From assembly GCA_963682025.1 (NCBI GenBank), contig OY821519.1:188789253-188853252 (forward strand): 64,000 nt of DNA, read 5' to 3'. The position numbers and the translations under genes are program-made. The stretch comes from Cordilura impudica (taxonomy: Eukaryota; Arthropoda; Insecta; Diptera; Scathophagidae). The notes under the pieces were generated by a model. It ran no database searches and was not told the origin of the DNA. It was given only the letters and a program-made list of their open reading frames with translations. Of the stretch, positions 33,213 to 45,966 are shown one piece after another (position 1 is the first letter of the stretch; every line of letters begins with the position of its first letter).

Positions 33213-36200
33213 AACAACTCTACAACAGCAACAATGAGTCATATGTTTTTCAAATAGGAAAAAACTGTTTATGTGTTAGTTTCGGTCATTCCCCAGTATG
33301 CATTGAAATATTATTTCGCCAATGTTGGAGAAAAGTTAAGTTCTTAAATTGATGTCAAATGTAATTCTCAACTTGGGTTGAACAATTTTTCTCCTTGTTT
33401 GCTTTCAACTTGACATCAAGTTGAGACTTAACATTTTTTCCAATCTTTGAGAAACATTTTTACTCTCAATTGGATATCCAACACTTTTCTCCACTTGAGA
33501 CCAAACATTTTTTCAACTTGAATACGATTTGTGTTAAGTCTGAGATATTATTTAAATATGTCATAAATAATAAATTAAATTAAAAAATGCCAAAAAAGTA
33601 CAAATAAATCATTGATATATTTTTAATTATTTCTGCTTTTTGTCAAATTTTTCAAAAAATGTACAACTAATTAATTCATTTATTTTTAATTCTAGATTTT
33701 AAAAAATGTACATAATATGTACATTTAATGTTAAATATGTACATAGTAATGTTAAATATATAATGAAATTAAATTGAAAATTGAAACATTAAAAAAAGTA
33801 ATTGTTTTCATTTCTAAAATTAGTATAATATTTTTTAATATGGCAATTCCGTACCTTCCATTTGATACCGATTGGAAATATTTCTTTGCTATCAAGTTGA
33901 GAATCACAAATTTCTCAATTTGATAACTATGAAAATCGCCATATAAAAAATGTGCCTTTTAAGTTGAGAAGACTATATTCGAACTATTGAGGGCATTTGA
34001 GAATTAACGTTGGAGATTTGAAAAATGTATTTGATCTCAAATGCACCTCAACTTGATAGCAAACAAAAATGTTTAGTGGGACATTTATTGTAGGGTCGTT
34101 TGCACACACACAAAAAATAGAAAATAAATTGTCAATAAGCAAAGCAAGTGGCTTCGAAATTCGATGATGGCAGTTAATCATTTTTTGTTCACGAGGAATT
34201 TATAATTGGAGGAATTTTTTTTCTCGAGAAATGTATTTTCCGTGAGAAAGAAATTCCTTGAGAATATTCATAATTGGGATGAATAACTTTTAATTGGAAC
34301 TTTTTAGTCAGAATAAATCATAATTCTAGTTAGATATTGGTTAATATTTAATTAGAAAAAATATTGTGGTGGCATCTACGCAATTATTGAGGCAGTCACG
34401 GAAAAATTAAATGCAAGTCTGTTTTTTTTAATATAACAAAAATGGATTTTCCCTTTAACAAAATATGGCAGAATTCTTTATAAATGAAATGCAAAATGGA
34501 AAATCAATTTTGTGCTAATTCTTAACAAAATTAATAATATATATATATATATATATTATTATATTTATTAATATTTGTAATTTTATTTGACACAATTTCA
34601 CACACAGTTTTACAGATCAACTGATTTAGAAGTTTTCTGTTTTTGAAACAGTAGTGCCAATTTGTAATATTTTGTGATGTAATGAAAATCGCAGAATAAT
34701 AAGTTAATACACAATAAAAAATATTAAATTTTTAAGTTTTATATACATATTGCAATAAAAAAACTTTGGTAAATTTACACTGAAGATGGTCAGAAATGAA
34801 TGAGAAAAAATATATAGGCATTTTAGAAAAGCACATTTAATATTAAACTTTATGCACAAAATATATGGGTTTTTGTTGTTTCGAATTTAACTGTGGCTCT
34901 AAGTGAAAAGTTTTAGACCGATCGTATATTACATCTTGAGGATCCTCACCTAATATTTTCAAATATTTTAAATTCTTTTTAACTCATTTAACCTCATTAC
35001 GAAAATAGTAAAACAGTAAATATGGAAAATCCACGCACCTCAAAAAATTGTTTTCTATGAAATAAATTAAAGACATTTCATATTATACAATTTTCTTTCA
35101 AAAATGTATCAATTATTGCAAATTTGAAATTTGACATATAGTATTTGTACATATATTTGTATAGATTTCGCAGTATGAAAAGAACTATTATTTCTTTATT
35201 TAGAATATATGTAAGTATTGCTCGCAAAAAAATGCAACATCATGCATGAAACACATAGACGACTGCTGCCAGCAGCATTTGTAGTCGTGTAGTTAGCTAC
35301 TTGATTTTTCTGAATACGACAGCAACATATAATACAAATGCATTTTGATTTAAATATACAATTACTTTTACTTATTTAAAATGTATTAGTATAACGTAAA
35401 AATAAATAAACAAATTAATTTAACCCCTTTTGATTATTAATGGAATTATAGCCTTTCATTTTGCGATTTTTTTTTTAACAAAATAAAATATTTCATAGCA
35501 CTAATTTCTTTTACATATTTTGTTATATTGTCAACACTATTTTTGTTTTGTAGCCAACAAAACACACTTGCAGTTTTTTTTTTTTCTATTTGAAGAACAT
35601 ATGACTGCCATTGTTGATGTTGTAGAGTTGTTTTTTTTTTTTTGATTTTGTTTCGTTAACTCTTTTGTATTAAAGCACCTCCAATATATGTATCCATTTT
35701 AGTTTGCAAATTCAGTATATTTATAATTTATTACTTACAGCAAAAAATAATAGAAACAATTTTATCAGTTATGCTTACGAAACTATATAAATAGACTTGA
35801 AGTTGGCTGCAAAAGCAGTAGCCTGTGTAAAGAACAAGTTAGCGACATGTAACTGTTACGTAACGTGTCAGCCTTTTTTTCACATGAAAAGTATTGGGAC
35901 GTTCCGGTTACGTTCGGTAACTGTTTTAAATGATTTTCATGTAAAAAAAAGCAACTGACTCGTTACGATTACGGGTAGAAAACATTGACCTTTTATATGT
36001 ATTATAATGCTATGAATGCATTTATCTTTATTTTATTTTATTTATATATTCTTTTTTTTTGTATTGTATATTATTTTTTTTTATTATTATTACTATTTCA
36101 TTTAATTATTTTTTTCTTTAAATAAATTAATACATAAAAATTTGTTTTTTAAATTATTGGTGAACTTTTACTCCCTTTACTTACTGCCTTTATATTAACT

Positions 36201-36997
36201 GGTAGTGTCTGCTTGTCGACAAAATTTTGGATCGATTTTTAGCCCCTTTCCCGTGAGCCAATCGATCTGAAATTTTGCATGCAGGCTCGTAGCAATGACA
36301 GAAATGATCTAACAAATTTTTTTAGTGATGCCAAAACAATGGAAACTTTTAAAATTTTCTACCAGAGTTCACAAAAAAATGTACAAAGGGTTTGTTTTTA
36401 TTATATTATTACCACAACGACCACAAAAACAACAAGTCCAGCTATGACAACAATGCAACATTTAGAATAACAACAGGAACAATATGGAAACATCATGTTT
36501 TTCATTTTTTTTTTAATTTTTCATAGATTTACCTGGACTTGTTCCACCGATTTTAATGATTTTTGAAGTAGAAATCTTCCCATGAATTTGGTGAATCATT
36601 CTCACTAAAAATTATCACCCTAGCTATCCTATTGAGGGCGTGATCGTGACAAGAACAACATAGAAAATTATATTTTTTCAAGACTTTTTTTAGTTCTTCA
36701 TTCAAATCTCGGGCCCTAATTGACCGATTTGGACGATTTTAAATAGCAAACTTTTCAGGATGTTAATGAATCATTTTTTATGCCAACGAGCACCCTAGCT
36801 GCCCGATTGATGCCGTCATCGTGATTTCCACAGACGGACAGACGGACAGACGGACAGACGGACATCGCTATATCAACTCCGGTTATTATAAGGATCACAA
36901 ATATATATATTTTATGGGGTCCAAATTTTTTTTTCTAATTATTACAAACGGAATGACAAACTTATATATACCCTCTGCACACTGGAGTGGAGGGTAT
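33213..36997 (+). repeat. 3785-bp tandem unit E' (second copy)
   Basis: Second copy of unit E. It is almost identical until the terminal few hundred bases, where it carries the distal HLE2 3' type (TCTTCCCATGAATTTGG, ATCACCCTAGCTATCC, and a longer GACGGACA run at 36832-36862). It ends GGGTAT at 36997. Confidence 0.9.
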
Positions 36998-37766
36998 AAC
37001 AAGTAAGAAAATTATAGTCGGTCTAGACCGACTGTACGATACCCTATACCATGCGCTTAGAGACCCTATCTCTCAGGACCAACTAACTGGATATAGAAAA
37101 TAAGCATAAACCAAATTTGAGTGGGATTTTTCTTAATTTTTTTGGCTGCAGATATGAAAAATTTCATATCGGATGCTATGTCTATATGGGGACTAGGTCC
37201 AAAAATGGACCGATCCTGCCAATGGTTGGTAAAGTCTATTGTATTTTGCGAAAATATATACAAACAAAATTTGAGATGAATCAGTGCAATATTTTTGTTT
37301 TTTGATAGATTTAAGTGAAGATCGGGAAGCAGCTCTACATGGGGCCAAAGGGATCATTTTTGGACTACTCGTTAATGGACGTAATGAACGCATATAAAAC
37401 CCAATTTGAGTAAGATATGTACGACAATTTGGATCTTATGGAAATTTATGTCGATTTTGTAGGGGTCATTTGTATGGGGGCTAGGTCTGAACATGGACCG
37501 ATTCTCACCAATTTCAATAGCGTTCATCCCATGGCCGATAGAAGCTTACATACCAAAGTTGGTCAAAATACATTCATATTTGCGACCTGCAGTTTGATTA
37601 CAAGCTTTACATGGACACACAGACGGACGGACATCGTTAAATCGAATCAGATAGTGATTCTGATTCGATCGGTATAATAAAAGATGGGTCTAGGTCAAAT
37701 ATTTTTGGTAGTTACAAACAGCAGCACAAGGTCATTATACCCAAACCACATAGTGGTATAGGGTAT
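36998..37766 (+). mobile_element. HLE1 element, complete
   Basis: Counterpart of 2823-3591 with the same palindrome mismatch. An HLE2 ends on the base immediately before it. Confidence 0.9.
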
Positions 37767-38244
37767 AATTATGAACTTTTCCAAAAATCTCTAAATTGTT
37801 CATCGCATGGATTCCAAAACTCTCTATTTATTTATTTCATTTATTTATTTGTTTTAAATTACGTGTACCTATTCTCTCAAGGAAACATTGTTTTCAAAAC
37901 TATTTTAATAGATAGTTTTCGTTGGTCTAATGTAGTATCAGTAATACCGTTATTATCAAACAGTACTTTTAAATGAAATTGTATTTTATTTATTTGGGAT
38001 TTCAATTTTACCAGTCGGTTGTGTAATATCGTACATTGAGCACCTACTCACATTATTTTGTTGTTTCATTGTAATTTTTCATTGTAATTAATTTATATTA
38101 TTTTATTGTGTTAAATTGTGCATTTAATTGTGTTTGATTTGTGTAATTTTTATGTGTACATATTATTAAATTCAACTATGGGTATAGAAGAATCGAACCG
38201 GATTGATAGAAAGGCAATGTTAATTGAATTCGGAAAAGGAGCAT

Positions 38245-39625
38245 TTTTTGTGTAACTTCGGCATCGATTAAAATCAAGGGACAATCAAAGAAAACGGTAT
38301 CCACGAATTATTATATTCAAAAACTTTCTGGAAAAACGCACCAACCTGTGAAGGTATGTCAAAAGGCTATTTTAGATATTTTAAAAATATCTAGATTTCG
38401 TCTTCAACGCATTTGCCGAAATTTTCATGCAGATAGCGCAATACCAAGTGAAAAACGCGATGGTAAACGATTATTGCCGTAATGCCAACATAACATAAAA
38501 AACAGTATCTGCCCAGTGAATTAAGCATTAATAAGTTGTGGAAGCAATTTAATTCAGACAATGTCGCATATTCAGTAAAGTACGATTTTTTCCGTAAAAT
38601 TTTTGTAAATAAATTAAATTTTTCCCTCTCCATCAACCGATATGTGCTCTAAATGCTTATACCTTAAGGAAATGATACAAAATACTGTTAATTCTGCAAA
38701 GAAACGGCAATTGATGACGGAATTACACATTCACAAATTAAGATCCAAAGCGTTTTATCAAGAATTGGGCCAAGAAAATAATGATGAAATTAAATTTTCT
38801 TTCGATTGCCAAAAAAAATATGGTTTTACCTAAATTGCCAGATCAGTCGACGTATTTCTCAAGACAGCTGTATCAGTACAATTTCACGATTTGTAAAGGT
38901 ATTTCAAAATCGAACCAATCATAGGAAAATATTTTTTGTTATAGGTGGAATGAAGCAAGGAGACCCAAAGGATCAAACGAAATTGTCTCTGCAGTTTACC
39001 ATCAATTAAATATATCTGAGTTTGATGAAAGGGTCACTGCAATTAAAATTGTTTGTGATGGATGTGGTGGCCAGAATAAAAACCGGTAACTTTTCCAGTA
39101 CCCGGGCACTCCTTTATCCAACCGGATCGAGTTTTCGGACGCATCGAAAAAGTAGTCAAAAAAAAATAGAAACAATGGTACAGCCAGAAGAATATATTAA
39201 AATATTCAAACGACATGGAACTGTGTACAATTTGGAGGATATTCCAGTTTACGATTGGAAATCCTCAGCCAATCAAATATTTAAGCCACTTAGTAGCTGG
39301 CATTTTAAATTTGCGCCAACCAAAAAATTTACTTTCCACCGGAAAAGTGAAAATATTATTTATATTCAGGAAGAAGCCAATTATAAGGTTGAGTTAGGAA
39401 ACCCTCAATCTATTTTTAAACGATTAAAAAATGCGAGCAACATAATTCCAACCGAAATCCCTTTAGGAGTAACGGTAAAAAAAAGAAAACTGAACGATGT
39501 TGATAAATTGTTGACCAAACATTTTGGATTAGATTAGAGAGATTCCGAATCCCTTTAATATTATATGGATACAATAGATAACTGTGATAATTTCGAAGAT
39601 AATGTTCTAGACGAAGATGACGAAA
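38245..39625 (+). pseudogene. DNA-transposon-type protein relic (CGGQNKN motif family), second copy
   Basis: Second copy of the relic at 4070-5450, sharing its stops and frameshifts. Copy-specific changes include LEDIPVYDW for LEDIPFYDW, and a substitution near 38664 (TACCTTAAGG for TAGCTTAAGG). That change extends one small frame through CSKCLYLKEMIQNTVNSA, part of the family's Cys-containing middle region. It therefore removes a stop that copy 1 has, so the two copies have drifted independently. Confidence 0.75.
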
Positions 39626-40202
39626 CATTTACAAATGTTATTGAAGAAGCTGCAATACAGTTTAATAATGTAGTTAAATTAATTTTTAAAATTAATTTAT
39701 TTTCTTGTTTTGTATGCAAGCCAGATTTTTAAAGTTGAATTTGTGATTTTTTATTTTTTTGTTCTGAAATATTTTATTTTAATGTTCTCTTTATAATTAA
39801 TACTAGTATGGCCTGTCGCGCATCGCTACGATTTATTGATATGTTTTTTTCATATTTAATTTTTCCTACGAAGTTTGTATTATAACACTAAACATTTTAT
39901 TTGATATATTTTATCTTTTTTTGATCTCAATGCTTGCTTATATATGTACAATATTTTTTGTTTTTTCATTGCATATGAGAAAAACAAAAAATCCGACTAC
40001 ATGGATGGCCTTGCATTTATAATATCATTTGGCAATTTTTATTTTAACGATTTTTGATTTTGCCAATTTTTGATTCTGCCAGCTTTTTATTTTTGAAGAT
40101 TTTTGTTTTTGGCGATTTTTCGACTACGCACATTGATAATTAATGTATTTGTCAAAAGTTTCAAGATTATCGCTATCAAAGTACTTTTAATTTTTTTGTA
40201 TT

Positions 40203-41198
40203 AGAGGTGACACGCCCACTGATTCCATACCACCCATTTTTTATCTGCCTACTCACATTAATATCTGATGGGCTCGTATAACGTGTCATGGTTTTTCTTT
40301 TATAGTACTTCAGTTATATGATATTATATATTAACTTTGTATTTGCGCTGCCACGCCCACTGGTCAGATCACGCCCATTTTTTGTTCGACCAATCCTATA
40401 AATAACTTATGGGCTGATTCAAAGTCTTAATGCTCTCACTATTTATGAAATTAAATATTAACTTAGTATGGGATGCCATGCCTACTGATCCCATACCGCC
40501 CATTTTTATATGACTACTTACATTAATATTTGATGGGCTCGTATAAAGTGTCATGGCTTTTCCTTTTATAATACTTCAGTTATATGAAATTATATATTTA
40601 CTTGGCATTGGCGCTACCACGCCCACTGCTCAGATCACGCCCATTTTTGGTTCGACTAATCATATGAATAACTTATGGGCTGATGCAAAGTCCCAAGGCT
40701 CTTAATATTTCAGTACTTCGAATATATGACATTTTATATACTTTGTAAACGAGGTTCCACGCCCATTGGTCAGATCCTGCTAATTTTTGTCCGACGACTT
40801 ACATTAATAACAGATGACCTCAAACAAATCTACAAAGCTGTCCCCATCATAATACTCGGGATGTATAATATTGAATTAATACTTTGTGTTGGAGGTGCCA
40901 CGCCCACTTATTTGAGCCCGCCCATTTCAAGTATACCCACTAACGTTAATAACAGGTGGCCTCGCACAAATTTGCAAAGCTCTCCCTGTCATAGTAGTCA
41001 ATATATATGACATTAAAAATTTACTTTGTATGGGGCTGCCATGCCCACTAAAAATATTTTAAAAATTGTATTCTATGGCACTTTCCATATCCGCAGTAAG
41101 ACTCCATGAAAATTTCAGGAAGATCAGATTAGTAGTTATGGAGATTACCTCCTACAAACAAACAAACACACATTACCTCTTTATTATATTAGTATAGA
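40203..41198 (+). mobile_element. CACGCCC-repeat element
   Basis: Counterpart of 6095-7090, with the same seven monomers of 130-142 bp and the same tail. Confidence 0.75.
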
Positions 41199-41733
41199 AT
41201 AGGTGTAACCAGATGTGCTTCGCCACCCAAAGTCCCAAGTTACTCATTATTACAGTACTCCAGATGTATGAAAGTTATTATTTAGTTTGTATGCGGGTGC
41301 CACGCCCCGTTGTCCGATCCCGCCCATTTTTTGTCTGACTATTCACGTTAATAATATATGACCTAAGACAAATTTGGAAAGCTGTGTCTCTCACAGTACT
41401 CGAGATATATGATATTGATATTGTATGGGAGGTATCACGCCCACTTATCCGATCCCGTAAATTTCCGACATAGCTACTAAAATTAGTAATAGGTAACCTC
41501 ACACAAATTTGAAAAGCTCTCCATATCATAGTACTCAATATATATGATATTAAAAATTTACTTTGTGCCATGCCCACTAAAAATATTTACAAAAATTATA
41601 GCCTATAAAACTTCCCATATCTGCAGTAAGACTCTCTGAATATTTCAGGAAGATCAAATTAGTAGTTACGGAGATTACCTCATACAAACAAACAAATAAA
41701 CACACATTACCTCTTTATTATATTAGTATAGAT
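41199..41733 (+). mobile_element. CACGCCC-repeat element, short copy
   Basis: Counterpart of 7091-7625. Confidence 0.7.
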
Positions 41734-42185
41734 TAAAATTAGTTACTTATTGTTATTTTATTACTGAGACTGAATTATTTAATATATAAAATTTTTAATA
41801 AATAAACAGCCTAAGATTTTTATTTTATAATCAACGAATTTTTTATTGTTTCAAAACTTTCTATATAGAGTTTTAGCTGTTCCAGAACAATCCAAAAATA
41901 TAATTGTTTCCAAAACTCTCCATTTTGTTTTTTATAAATCGATTAACTCCGTAATTAATAATTTCATACGAGTCAAATTGTGTAATTTTATTCTTTAGCA
42001 CCTCAAGGATAATAAAAAACAAGCAAAAAATTTTATAACGTAAAAAAACCTTTAATTTATAAAATTTGCCTTTTACCAAAAAATAGCTTAACGGCAGTTT
42101 GAAAAAGGACACCTCATATAATAACATATTAATACTTTGGGTATGACCCAAAGTCGGCACATCTTCGCGGTATTGATTCGGTTTA

Positions 42186-42958
42186 ATTTTTAAAAATTAA
42201 AAATTAAAAAATTAAAAATTAAAAATTAAAAATTAAAAATTCAAAATTGAAAATTAAAAATTAAAAATTTAAAATAAAAATTAAAAATTAAAAATTAAAA
42301 ATTAAAAAATAAAAATTAAAAATTAAAAATTAAAAATTAAAATTTAAAAATTAAAAATTAAAAATTAAAAATTAAAAATTAAAAATTAAAAATTAAAAAT
42401 TAAAAATTAAAAATTAAAATTTAAAAATTAAAAATTAAAAATTAAAAATTAAAAATTAAAAATTAAAAATTAAAAATTAAAAATTAAAAATTAAAAATTA
42501 AAAATTAAAAATTAAAAATTAAAAATTAAAAATTAAAAATTAAAAATTAAAAATTAAAAATTAAAAATTAAAAATTAAAAATTAAAAATTAAAAATTAAA
42601 AATTAAAAATTAAAAATTAAAAATTAAAAATTAAAAATTAAAAATTAAAAATTAAAAATTAAAAATTAAAAATTAAAAATTAAAAATTAAAAATTAAAAA
42701 TTAAAAATTAAATGTTAAAAATTAAAAATTAAAAATTAAAAATTAAAAATTAAAAATTAAAAATTAAAAATTAAAAATTAAAAATTAAAAATTAAAAATT
42801 AAAAATTAAAAATTAAAAATTAAAAATTAAAAATTAAAAATTAAAAATTAAAAATTAAAAATTAAAAATTAAAAATTAAAAATTAAAAATTAAAAATTAA
42901 AAATTAAAAATTAAAAATTTAAAAAATTTAAAATTTAAAATTAAATATTAAAAATTAA
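42186..42958. repeat. Heptanucleotide satellite (AAAAATT)n, second array
   Basis: Counterpart of 8075-8790. The marker variant TTCAAAATTGAAAATT occurs after about 6 units here against about 11 in the other array, and the region between markers is longer. Unit number has changed while the variants stayed in order. Confidence 0.95.
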
Positions 42959-43084
42959 AAACTACGAACTGAAAATTTAAAAAGAGATATTTAAAGAGAT
43001 ATATATAATAAACTAGCTGGACCCGGCAAACGTTATTTTGTCCTCAATGAATTTTTATTTTAGTTAGAATCTGTATATACCTAT

Positions 43085-43363
43085 ATAAAATGTGTGACGA
43101 AGATCTCCAGATAATAAAATGAGAGCTTCACCAAAAAATCTTTCTTTGCCTTTCAAATCTTTTATCAAATCAAATCACAATGTTTGTGAGCCATGGTACA
43201 TTCATCCCAAATAAAAATACTGCATTTTTGCAGAACTTTTGCCATACCGGAATGTTTTTTGATATTACAGACGGCATTCTCATTTTTTTGTACGTTTAAC
43301 GGTGATTTGAGTGCTGAATGAGCTGTGCGGCCACCATGCAATAATGTAGCGGCTTTTTCCTTC
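43085..43363 (-). pseudogene. Helitron PIF1-type helicase fragment
   Basis: Read on the minus strand, this gives GKAATLLHGGRTAHSALKSP, then LNVQKNENAVCNIKKHSGMA, then KVLQKCSIFIWDECTMAHKH. After a frameshift at about 43165 it gives KDLKGKERFFGEALILLSGD and LRHT. These are the segment after Walker A, the Walker B box (WDECTM) and motif III (LLSGDxRxT) of the PIF1-like helicase domain found in Rep/helicase proteins of Helitrons. The Walker A lysine motif, the HUH Rep domain and the C-terminal helicase motifs are absent. It is a dead fragment of about 90 residues. It lies inside the ACCCGG-type element, which hints at that element's parentage or at capture. Confidence 0.85.
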
Positions 43364-43439
43364 TTTTTCGTTAGAATATTTATATATAAAAACGTTTGTG
43401 AGTTTATTTATTAAAATTTATATAAATTTGACAACTCAT

Positions 43440-43713
43440 TATTTTTCGAACGACAGCGCCATCTACCGGGTCCAATAAAAAATGTTTCTAACATACATAT
43501 ATGTACATTCTTAGTTTCATTAAAATCACACCATAAATAAGAATATTCGAAATAACTTTACCCAGCGCCACCTATCGGGTCCATTTATACATACAAAAAT
43601 TTCTTATGACGAAAAATACGTTCATTCTGAATTGCAGTCAAATCGCGCTGAAAGTAAAAATTTTTGTTTTTAACTTGACCCCAACGCCAGCTAGAGGGTT
43701 AAAACTAAAAAAA
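43440..43713 (+). repeat. Diverged tandem of about 120 bp with GCGCCATCTA motif
   Basis: GACAGCGCCATCTACCGGGT, CCCAGCGCCACCTATCGGGT and CCCCAACGCCAGCTAGAGGG are spaced by about 120 bp with related sequence between. They look like decayed monomers of a tandem array in the ACCCGG-type element. Confidence 0.6.
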
Positions 43714-44507
43714 AACAAGTAAGAGTGTTAAATTCGGCTATGCCGAATCTTTGATACCCTCCACCTGGGTTTTACGTTTACATTAATATCTGGACTTCTT
43801 GCACTATTGAATATGTAAACACTTTGATAAACCTATTACTGAATTATTACAACAAATGCTCTGAATTTTCAGCATTTTATAGAGGTGTCTACATATTTTA
43901 GGTCATAAATTGGCAGAATGACTCCCGATTTATCCCATTTTAAATACTAACCTGATCCAGATAATTACAAACAATATTAAGTTTAACCAGGTAAATGGTT
44001 TATTTTGTAATTTTCTTTTTAATTTAAATTTTTTAATATAAAGGTGCATTTTATTTTTTACAATCCTTTTCAATTTTCCAGACCTATTAGTATAGGGCAC
44101 ATTTGTGAGTCCGCATAGATCAACTTTCAACTCTTACTTCTTTTTATTGTATTAAATCTATCTTTGTGTCTTTAAATTAATTAAGATAATTAAGATGAAA
44201 ATATTTAACAAACTGTTTTTTTTTAGTTAATATCTGAACATTTTACTGATACAAGGCAAAACTAAAACTGCCAAAAATTTCAGTCAAAACTATTTTGAAT
44301 GTATTTGTTAAATATCGCATAATTTTTATCAATTTTAAACTTTAAAGTCTTTTTAAGTCTGGTAATAACTCCATAATATGAAGGAAGTAAATATGTGGAT
44401 TCTTTAATAACAATGACAAGTATAAAACACTGTTTTGTGCATAACATTAAAATATTATAAATTTGAGCATAATTAATTTAGAAACATAATTAATTTTAGA
44501 AAAATGT

Positions 44508-44757
44508 CCGATTCGTTTTTCGATGATGCTGAAAACACATCAAAGAAATACAGAACATAAAGATTTTGCTTCAGTTAGTTGAGAGACGAGAAGCTAATGG
44601 ATGGCTGGAGCAGGTCAAAGGTGACGACTATAAATGCAAATGCAAGGCTTTTGAAAATATATTAAAATGCGATAAATCAGATCTAAGTATACATGCTTAT
44701 AACCACTGTTATAAAAAATCTTTTAAACCCAACAGTATTGCCATAATTTGAAATTGT
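44508..44757 (+). pseudogene. hAT-type zinc-finger N-terminal relic
   Basis: Starts ATGTCCGATTCG (MSDSFFDDAENTSKKYRT), then after a stop and frame change reads GWLEQVKGDDYKCKCKAF and SDLSIHAYNHCYKKSFKP. The W.....YKCKCK followed 17 or so residues later by HA...H matches the degenerate BED/C2H2-type finger at the N-terminus of many hAT transposases. Followed by GATGCTAAA motifs that also occur at the hAT end near 45835. It points away from the hAT C-terminal fragment at 45080-45600, so the original element was rearranged or two relics lie together. Confidence 0.5.
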
Positions 44758-45079
44758 AAAGATGCTAAATTGCAAAAAAAGATGCTTAAACGTACTGGAT
44801 GCTAAATTTTTTTTTTTCAAATTTCATTACCTTTATACTGAAAAATTATATACTTATTAATAAATTCTTTGGTTTTTAAATCGAAAAATTAATATAAAAC
44901 ATATGTTTCGATTTATATTTTTTAATTTTTAATTAAAATTATTTTGGATTTCATCTGAAATTTTTATTAACATCAAATTGAGTTTATTTTAAACTTAAAT
45001 TAAATATTTTTAATTTTAGAGGGATTTTTTTTTTATTTAAAATATAACAGAAATTACATTATCAAAAGATACGATTATA

Positions 45080-45600
45080 TTAGAATAATTGGTTTATGGA
45101 ATCTAACATTTCTGTGATGTCTTCATCTTCAAGTTCTTCTTGGCTCTGATATATTTCTGACGATCGACTCTTATCAACGACATCGCTCGGTATATTGTAA
45201 GTGTGACAGCACCAATTTTTCAATTTCAATCCTTCTTTTATACGTATTACAGAACATAACAACTCGGATTTTATTCTGTTCGAAGTTTGCTTTTAACTAA
45301 AGCTATTAAGCTAAACAAACGTTCAACTTCGGCTTTTGAGAAAGACAAAACTAATATAGACAACACAAATATTGATTCCTAAAATGGATTTTCGCCAATA
45401 GAATTTTTCAATCCATAAAGAGGTTGTATTCAGTGTTGTATCCCAGTTTTGTTCTGTGATATAACTCCATTGGATTTGAATTTTTTCTGTTTCAGATGAT
45501 ATAAATTTAAACTCTTCTAATATATTGGTTATCTGTTCTTTTACCCGTTTTAATGTGTTTTGTATTGAAAATTTTGGCATTTTTTTAATACAATAATATT
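45080..45600 (-). pseudogene. hAT transposase C-terminal relic
   Basis: On the minus strand the sequence reads MPKFSIQNTLKRVKEQITNI, then WDTTLNTTSLWIEKFY, then with a frame change LSFSKAEVERLFSLIALVK, and finally LLCSVIRIKEGLKLKNWC. The SxAxVERLFSxxxxVK block followed by L...IRIK.GL is the hAT C-terminal dimerisation region. At least two frameshifts break it and most of the catalytic core is absent. The terminus facing it at 45903 (CAGTGTTGCCGTTTTAGCTT on the minus strand) is a hAT-like end. Confidence 0.75.
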
Positions 45601-45829
45601 TTTTGGCAATCGACTTTCAAATTCATTAAAAACTGTTGTTGGTGTTTACATTCTTCTATTTCAAAATGTTTTGTTATATTTGTTGAAAGAAACGAGCAGA
45701 GTGGTAAAAGGAGTAGTACACAAAATTACTGTACTACACTTTGAGAAATAAAAACATATCAATACCATTAAAAGATGCTAAAAGCAACATTTTATTAATA
45801 AAAGATTCTAAGTTAGCATCTAGCATCTT

Positions 45830-45903
45830 TTGATAAATTTTGGATGCTAAACGACAAAAAAAGTTGCTAAATCTAGCAACTAAAAAGCTAAAACGGCAAC
45901 ACT
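45830..45903 (-). repeat. hAT-like terminal inverted repeat end
   Basis: The minus strand from 45903 reads CAGTGTTGCCGTTTTAGCTT and includes GTTGCTAGATTTAGCAAC, a local palindrome. CAGTG..GC is a common hAT tip. The opposite end was not found. Confidence 0.6.
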
Positions 45904-45966
45904 GAAAACCAAGAACAAATATTCTGTTTGAGTTGTAACATCTCATTTGCAAGCCATTTTAATTAA

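Larger units (their letters stand above)
25231..36997 (+). mobile_element. Long HLE2 unit with tandem 3' ends (11.8 kb)
   Basis: The unit begins AACAAGTAAGAGTGTTAA, has the palindrome ATTCGGC-TGT-GCCGAAT and ATACCCTCCACC. It ends GAGTGGAGGGTAT at 36997, directly against base 1 of an HLE1. Internal HLE2 3' ends occur at 29436 and 33212. Two MITEs (26893-27467, 27959-28572) are nested in it. The same unit with one fewer tandem segment is at 51322-59314, about 99.9% identical by eye. Copy 1 shows the empty site at 2822/2823. No reading frame above about 72 codons is present, so it is non-autonomous. Confidence 0.85.
36998..43012. repeat. Duplicated block B' (copy 2)
   Basis: Second copy of block B. 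It ends with GAGATATATATAATAAA, after which CTAGCTGGACCCGG starts the inserted segment. It differs from B by scattered substitutions, the 67-bp deletion near 40119 and the heptamer array length. Confidence 0.9.
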
